A DNA stretch of 8,665 nt. Origin: Chloroflexota bacterium (GTDB taxonomy: Bacteria; Chloroflexota; Anaerolineae; Anaerolineales; Villigracilaceae). The translations under genes were made by a program, and so were the position numbers. Shown here in pieces: positions 5,879-8,665 of this stretch. The stretch covers positions 1-8,665 of the forward strand of contig JAJYOH010000229.1 in the NCBI GenBank assembly GCA_021796315.1. Reading direction: 5' to 3'. The notes beneath the pieces are model-generated. The model had not been told where the DNA came from, did no database searches, and worked only from the letters and a program-made list of their open reading frames with translations. Every line of letters begins with the position of its first letter. Within the stretch, counting starts at the first letter, position 1.

Positions 5879-5951
5879 TGCCCCCATGGGGATTCGAACC
5901 CCAGTTTGGGCCTTGAGAGGGCCCCGTCCTGGGCCTCTAGACGATGGGGGC
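5879..5951 (-). tRNA. tRNA-Glu (anticodon CUC)
   Basis: The 73-nt minus-strand sequence folds as a standard cloverleaf. The acceptor stem is GCCCCCA with TGGGGGC. The D arm GTCTAGAGGCCCAGGAC is the same as in E. coli tRNA-Glu as I remember it. The anticodon stem is GGGCC/GGCCC with loop CTCTCAA, which puts CTC at 5917-5915. The T arm is TGGGG-TTCGAAT-CCCCA. The discriminator base is A (5879), and the next bases are CCT, so the full CCA end is not encoded and must be added. It decodes GAG. It lies beside a decayed segment, which fits the use of tRNA genes as integration sites, but I saw no duplicated 3' tRNA fragment in the window. Confidence 0.96.
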
Positions 5952-5987
5952 GTTTGTGCTTCGCATTTCGAAGCGTGAGGCGGCGAG

Positions 5988-6016
5988 ATTGTAACATCAG
6001 GCTTGCAAGCCGTCAA
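5988..6016 (-). promoter_or_regulatory. Promoter of tRNA-Glu with a palindromic spacer
   Basis: On the minus strand TTGACG (6016-6011) is followed after 17 nt by TACAAT (5993-5988), each five of six to consensus. The start would lie near 5981, giving a 30-nt leader with a GCTTCG/CGAAGC hairpin (5974-5958) that processing enzymes would remove. A perfect 12-bp palindrome, GGCTTGCAAGCC (6000-6011), fills most of the spacer and touches the -35 box; it could be an operator or chance. Confidence 0.75.
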
Positions 6017-6017
6017 T

Positions 6018-6049
6018 TTGAGCTGAGTTTCATTTGAGCTGAATTTCAT
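6018..6049. repeat. 16-bp tandem duplication at the end of the glycosyltransferase gene
   Basis: TTGAGCTGARTTTCAT occurs twice back to back (6018-6033 and 6034-6049) with one mismatch (G6027 against A6043). One copy overlaps the stop codon of the membrane protein gene, and the other ends 2 bp from the -35 box of the tRNA-Glu promoter. It is either a recent slippage event or a doubled upstream element for that promoter. Confidence 0.7.
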
Positions 6050-7617
6050 GGGGTGCTGGAAACAATGTGATATATGTCACCGATGTTGCTGATGAAAACC
6101 GGTTCTATTTTTGCCATTTGATAAAGTTGACTCGGCTTAGGCAGGTTTTCCCTGAAGTTGAATATCCTGAACCAAATGATATAGCCGCCTCCAGCTGGAC
6201 CGATTGACTGCTGGAATTTTTCCAGGGAAACTTTATCCAGCTCTCCTTTTTTATCCACCCTGGGCAGACTCTTGATATCCCGTCGCGTGTAGAACCAGGC
6301 CGGGGCCTCATAATTACTATAAAGATTTTGGTGCGTGTCGGATAATGTTTGGACCGATGTCAGGAAATCGGATTCCCTTAAAATGGTCGTGTTATAGATG
6401 TTAGTGCCGCTGGTTTCCACTCCTGATGATTTTCGCAGATAATCCCCTAGTTTTGAAACGGGATAGATCAGCCATAGGACAAATAATACTGCCATGATCT
6501 GATACTTCAGCTTCGCGCTTGGACTGTCGTGCCGGGGCGGGATCAATTCCTCCATCGCTGCAAAGATAATAATCAAAAGAGATGGCAATATTATGACGTG
6601 TATGCGCTGACTTTCCAGGTTGTCAAACTCGTAATAGCTCACATAGAACACAAGCATGCCCCCATATATTACAGAGAAGATCAGGTTCGCCATCTGGGAT
6701 TCTGAGATCAGAAGATTGAACCAATTTTTCCAGTAGGCAGGCCGCCGGTTGACCAAAACCAGGATCACAACGATTGCCATCAGGAGACCGATTGGGGTCG
6801 CAATTCGAATGATGCTATATGGGAGAAACCAATACATGAATTTCTCGACGAATATATAAAAATTCCCCGGCGGAAGTGCCATCATGTATGATCCAAATAA
6901 TGATCCGCTTATGTGGTAGTTGTGGAATATGCCCCAACTGATGATGGGGATTCCGGCAAAAGCAAAGAAAGCGGCGCTGACAAGAAGCGCTTTGATCAAG
7001 TGCCTTCGATAATAGTAAAGCAGGAATATCGAGCCTGTTAGAGCCAGCACCAATCCGGCATATCTTTGAAAAGATGCCAGGCAGGCTAATAGGCCCATTA
7101 ACAATACGTGGGTCACTTTTCGTGTGTCCACGAAGTTCTTGGCGGAGACCAAAAATAATACAATAAACAACAGCAGTAGAGGGTCGGATGCAATATTGGC
7201 GGAAATTTGTATGATCCCCAGGCAGGTCAGGATGATCGAGCTCCCTAAATATGCATAGATCGATTTTTCGGGATAAGTCTTGTAGAACAGAATTCCTGAA
7301 AAGAAAACGATCAATCCAAAGATAATGGCATTAAGATGCCAGCCTGCCTGGAAAATATCCATGCCTGTGATGCGGCTCAGTACGACCAGGATGATCGCAT
7401 AAAGAGGAGGCCACTGAGTCATGGGGCTGCCATAAAGATCGATAAATCCCCGGCCTCGCATAAGGTTTGCGGCCGCAGACAGATTCAGCACCGCATCCGT
7501 GGATAGGCCGGGACCGAATCGATAAGTCGCAAGGTAAATAATGGATACGCCAGCTATGGAAGATAATATAAGAAAGTAAATAAAAAGCTGAAAATTCCTG
7601 TCCTTCACTCTTTGCAT
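6046..7617 (-). CDS. GT-C fold membrane glycosyltransferase (GT39/ArnT-PMT-like)
   Basis: The 523-residue protein has about ten to twelve membrane helices and a soluble C-terminal part (about 395-523). Enzymes of this type move a sugar from a polyprenyl-phosphate donor to a lipid, protein or glycan outside the membrane. The first outer loop carries the expected acidic residue and context: GPGLSTDAVLNLSAAANLMRGRGF (35-58, Asp41), then GSPMTQWPPLYAIIL. The second conserved spot is ANIASDPLLLLF (140-151). FQRYAGLVLALTG (183-195) and SQRIHVIILPSLLIII (336-351) are also typical of the family. The ATG at 7617 has GGGAG (7629-7625) 7 nt upstream. The substrate cannot be told. It stands alone, without other sugar genes nearby, and looks more AT-rich than its neighbours. 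With a broken transposase upstream and a decay zone downstream, acquisition by transfer is possible. Confidence 0.75.
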   Translation of the reverse strand: MQRVKDRNFQLFIYFLILSSIAGVSIIYLATYRFGPGLSTDAVLNLSAAANLMRGRGFIDLYGSPMTQWPPLYAIILVVLSRITGMDIFQAGWHLNAIIFGLIVFFSGILFYKTYPEKSIYAYLGSSIILTCLGIIQISANIASDPLLLLFIVLFLVSAKNFVDTRKVTHVLLMGLLACLASFQRYAGLVLALTGSIFLLYYYRRHLIKALLVSAAFFAFAGIPIISWGIFHNYHISGSLFGSYMMALPPGNFYIFVEKFMYWFLPYSIIRIATPIGLLMAIVVILVLVNRRPAYWKNWFNLLISESQMANLIFSVIYGGMLVFYVSYYEFDNLESQRIHVIILPSLLIIIFAAMEELIPPRHDSPSAKLKYQIMAVLFVLWLIYPVSKLGDYLRKSSGVETSGTNIYNTTILRESDFLTSVQTLSDTHQNLYSNYEAPAWFYTRRDIKSLPRVDKKGELDKVSLEKFQQSIGPAGGGYIIWFRIFNFRENLPKPSQLYQMAKIEPVFISNIGDIYHIVSSTP

Positions 7618-7712
7618 TCTAAAGCTCCCATTTGGGTTTGTAATGTTTTTATTCTACTATAACTGACCTTTCGCTGAAAATTCTGGTACGAATTTCCTGA
7701 TAGCCTCAGGGC

Positions 7713-7937
7713 ATGAACCCTGAGATTGACATCACCAGCGAACCGATTGACGACTTTCCGCTTTTGCTGGAAGTCCTGATACTGCTGGGCCTGCCGCGTC
7801 TCATTGACTAGCGCCCGAAGCGTTACGGATTGCATCAGGGCTTGAGTTGGGGCTGGATAGCCGCCATGCCCCTGAACCCGCGCTATTTGTCGTCCGCCGC
7901 AAGCTCTGGAAAAACCTTGAGAAATCGACCGGGCTGA
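7713..7937 (+). pseudogene. N-terminal remnant of an IS1634-type (DUF4277) transposase
   Basis: From the ATG at 7713 the frame reads EPIDDFPLLLEVLILLGLPR up to a TAG at 7809, then continues as RPKRYGLHQGLSWGWIAA. This matches what I remember of IS1634/IS4-type transposase N-termini (IDDIPLLL...LPxLID...HGxWQGLSLGW). After about 55 codons the likeness ends, and the frame stops at 7935. The DDE catalytic domain is absent, so it is inactive. No terminal inverted repeats or target duplication were evident; only a 5-bp stem CCTGA/TCAGG (7696-7710) precedes the ATG. The remnant fills most of the gap between the glycosyltransferase and the amidohydrolase. Confidence 0.55.
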
Positions 7938-7942
7938 CCGGC

Positions 7943-7971
7943 TTGTCTGGTCAGATGTTTTCAAATATACT
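7943..7971 (+). promoter_or_regulatory. Promoter of the amidohydrolase gene, inside an inverted repeat
   Basis: TTGTCT (7943-7948) and TATACT (7966-7971) are 17 nt apart, with four and five of six consensus matches. The -10 box ends 7 nt before the ATG at 7979, so the mRNA would be leaderless or nearly so. CTGACC (7934-7939) and GGTCAG (7949-7954) form an inverted repeat that encloses the -35 box, a plausible repressor site. Confidence 0.5.
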
Positions 7972-7978
7972 GATTGAC

Positions 7979-8665
7979 ATGAACCCACTGATTGCATTTC
8001 AAAACGTTACCTTGATCGACGGCACCGGACGCGAACCCGCCTCCGACTCGACTGTAATCGTCCGCAATGGCAAAATTATTTATGCCGGGCTGACAAAGAA
8101 TCGCCCCGCGTCCAGCGAGCGGACCATCACGCTGGATCTGCGCGGAAAATATCTTCTGCCTGGTTTGATCGATTGCCACGTCCATCTTTCTGGCAGCGGC
8201 GAAGTGGACAGCCAGTTCAAAGTCGACGACGGTTCGATGACTTTGAAAATCCTGGACAATGCTCGCAAGAATCTCGCGGCTGGAATTACCACCGTGCGCG
8301 ACCTCGGCGGCTGGAATGAGCTTGAGTTTGCGGTGCGGCGCGCCATCCAGCAAGGGGAGTTTAGCGGCTCACGCATGATGCTGGCCGGACGATTTATTTC
8401 CATCACCGAATCGGGCGCGGACTATTACGAAGGCATGTATCGCATGGCCGATGGCCTGGAGGAAGTCCGCAAGGCGGTGCGTGAACAAATTCGGAACGGC
8501 GCAGACCTGATCAAGCTGGGCGTGACCGGCGCAGTATTAGTGGAGGATGGCGTCCCCGGCGCGACACATTTTAATTCAGATGAAATCCGCGTGGCTGTGG
8601 AAGAAGCAGCCAAATTTGGCAGACGCGTCGCGGCGCACGCGCACGGCATTGATGGAATCCGCAAG
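7979..8665 (+). CDS. Metal-dependent amidohydrolase (imidazolonepropionase/prolidase-like), 3' end outside window
   Basis: The frame runs from ATG 7979 to the window edge without a stop: 229 residues of an expected 400 or so. It belongs to the amidohydrolase superfamily, which hydrolyses C-N bonds with one or two metals in a TIM barrel. An N-terminal beta-sandwich (IAFQNVTLIDGTG, then VIVRNGKIIYAG) leads to PGLIDCHVHL with the HxH ligands His67 and His69. NLAAGITTVRDLGG (98-111), NGADLIKLGVTGA (173-185, Lys179 as the likely bridging carbamylated lysine) and VAAHAHG (217-223, His220 as the next ligand) follow in order. The ITGGHG-like loop common in relatives reads ITESGADYY (142-150) here. 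The start gives the canonical N-terminus; no Shine-Dalgarno is present, but a -10 box sits 7 nt upstream. The substrate is unknown; relatives include Xaa-Pro and Xaa-Arg dipeptidases. Confidence 0.88.
   Translation, partial: MNPLIAFQNVTLIDGTGREPASDSTVIVRNGKIIYAGLTKNRPASSERTITLDLRGKYLLPGLIDCHVHLSGSGEVDSQFKVDDGSMTLKILDNARKNLAAGITTVRDLGGWNELEFAVRRAIQQGEFSGSRMMLAGRFISITESGADYYEGMYRMADGLEEVRKAVREQIRNGADLIKLGVTGAVLVEDGVPGATHFNSDEIRVAVEEAAKFGRRVAAHAHGIDGIRK

Noticed and set aside
5770..6049. Minus-strand frames of 75 and 84 codons
   Set aside because: Both read straight through the tRNA-Glu gene, so they are not credible coding regions.
7713..7998. Shared ATGAACCC at the transposase remnant start (7713) and the amidohydrolase start (7979)
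   Set aside because: Identity ends after 8 bases and no target duplication or longer repeat surrounds it. Chance is enough.
1..8665. CRISPR array, toxin-antitoxin pair, restriction or other known defence locus
   Set aside because: No regularly spaced repeats and no Cas, nuclease-methylase or small two-gene toxin modules were seen on either strand.

Overview
The window looks like chromosomal DNA of a Chloroflexota bacterium, most likely Anaerolineae. This is inferred from protein style, moderate GC content, the long Lys/Ala/Pro tail on ribosomal protein bS20, and a DUF92-type remnant. No 16S rRNA or other decisive marker is present, so the assignment is moderate.

Layout. Positions 2-1054 hold the 3' end of uvrA (+), followed by a perfect 15-bp inverted repeat. 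Positions 1103-2074 hold a well-formed promoter, a leader able to form competing hairpins, and a tyrosine-recombinase-fold gene (+) whose catalytic residues are nearly all replaced. A bidirectional terminator at 2079-2107 separates it from convergent tilS (-, 2110-3543). tilS diverges from rpsT (+, 3691-4146), which has a UUG start and an extended tail. Directly after rpsT, in the same frame, lies the C-terminal half of a DUF92 membrane protein without its N-terminal half. It meets convergent mntP (-, 4542-5102), a manganese exporter gene.

Positions 5103-5878 form a decay zone with no intact gene. It holds a minus-strand C-terminal scrap and a multiply frameshifted plus-strand remnant of a formylglycine-generating-enzyme-like (FGE/C-type-lectin fold) domain. 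The end of that remnant resembles the variable region of a diversity-generating retroelement (DGR) target. Next come tRNA-Glu(CUC) (-, 5879-5951) with a clear promoter containing a 12-bp palindrome, a 16-bp tandem duplication, and a 523-aa GT-C type membrane glycosyltransferase (-, 6046-7617). A broken IS1634-type transposase N-terminus follows, and the window ends inside a metal-dependent amidohydrolase (+, from 7979).

The intact genes are mostly independent housekeeping functions: DNA repair, tRNA modification, the ribosome, metal homeostasis and a tRNA. They do not form one pathway. The accessory signal lies in the recombinase-fold protein and in the scars around tRNA-Glu. I did not find a complete novel system. 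The best leads are the catalytically degenerate recombinase, the decayed DGR-like variable domain, and two genes (tilS and the amidohydrolase) whose -10 boxes sit exactly 7 nt before the start codon, suggesting leaderless mRNAs.
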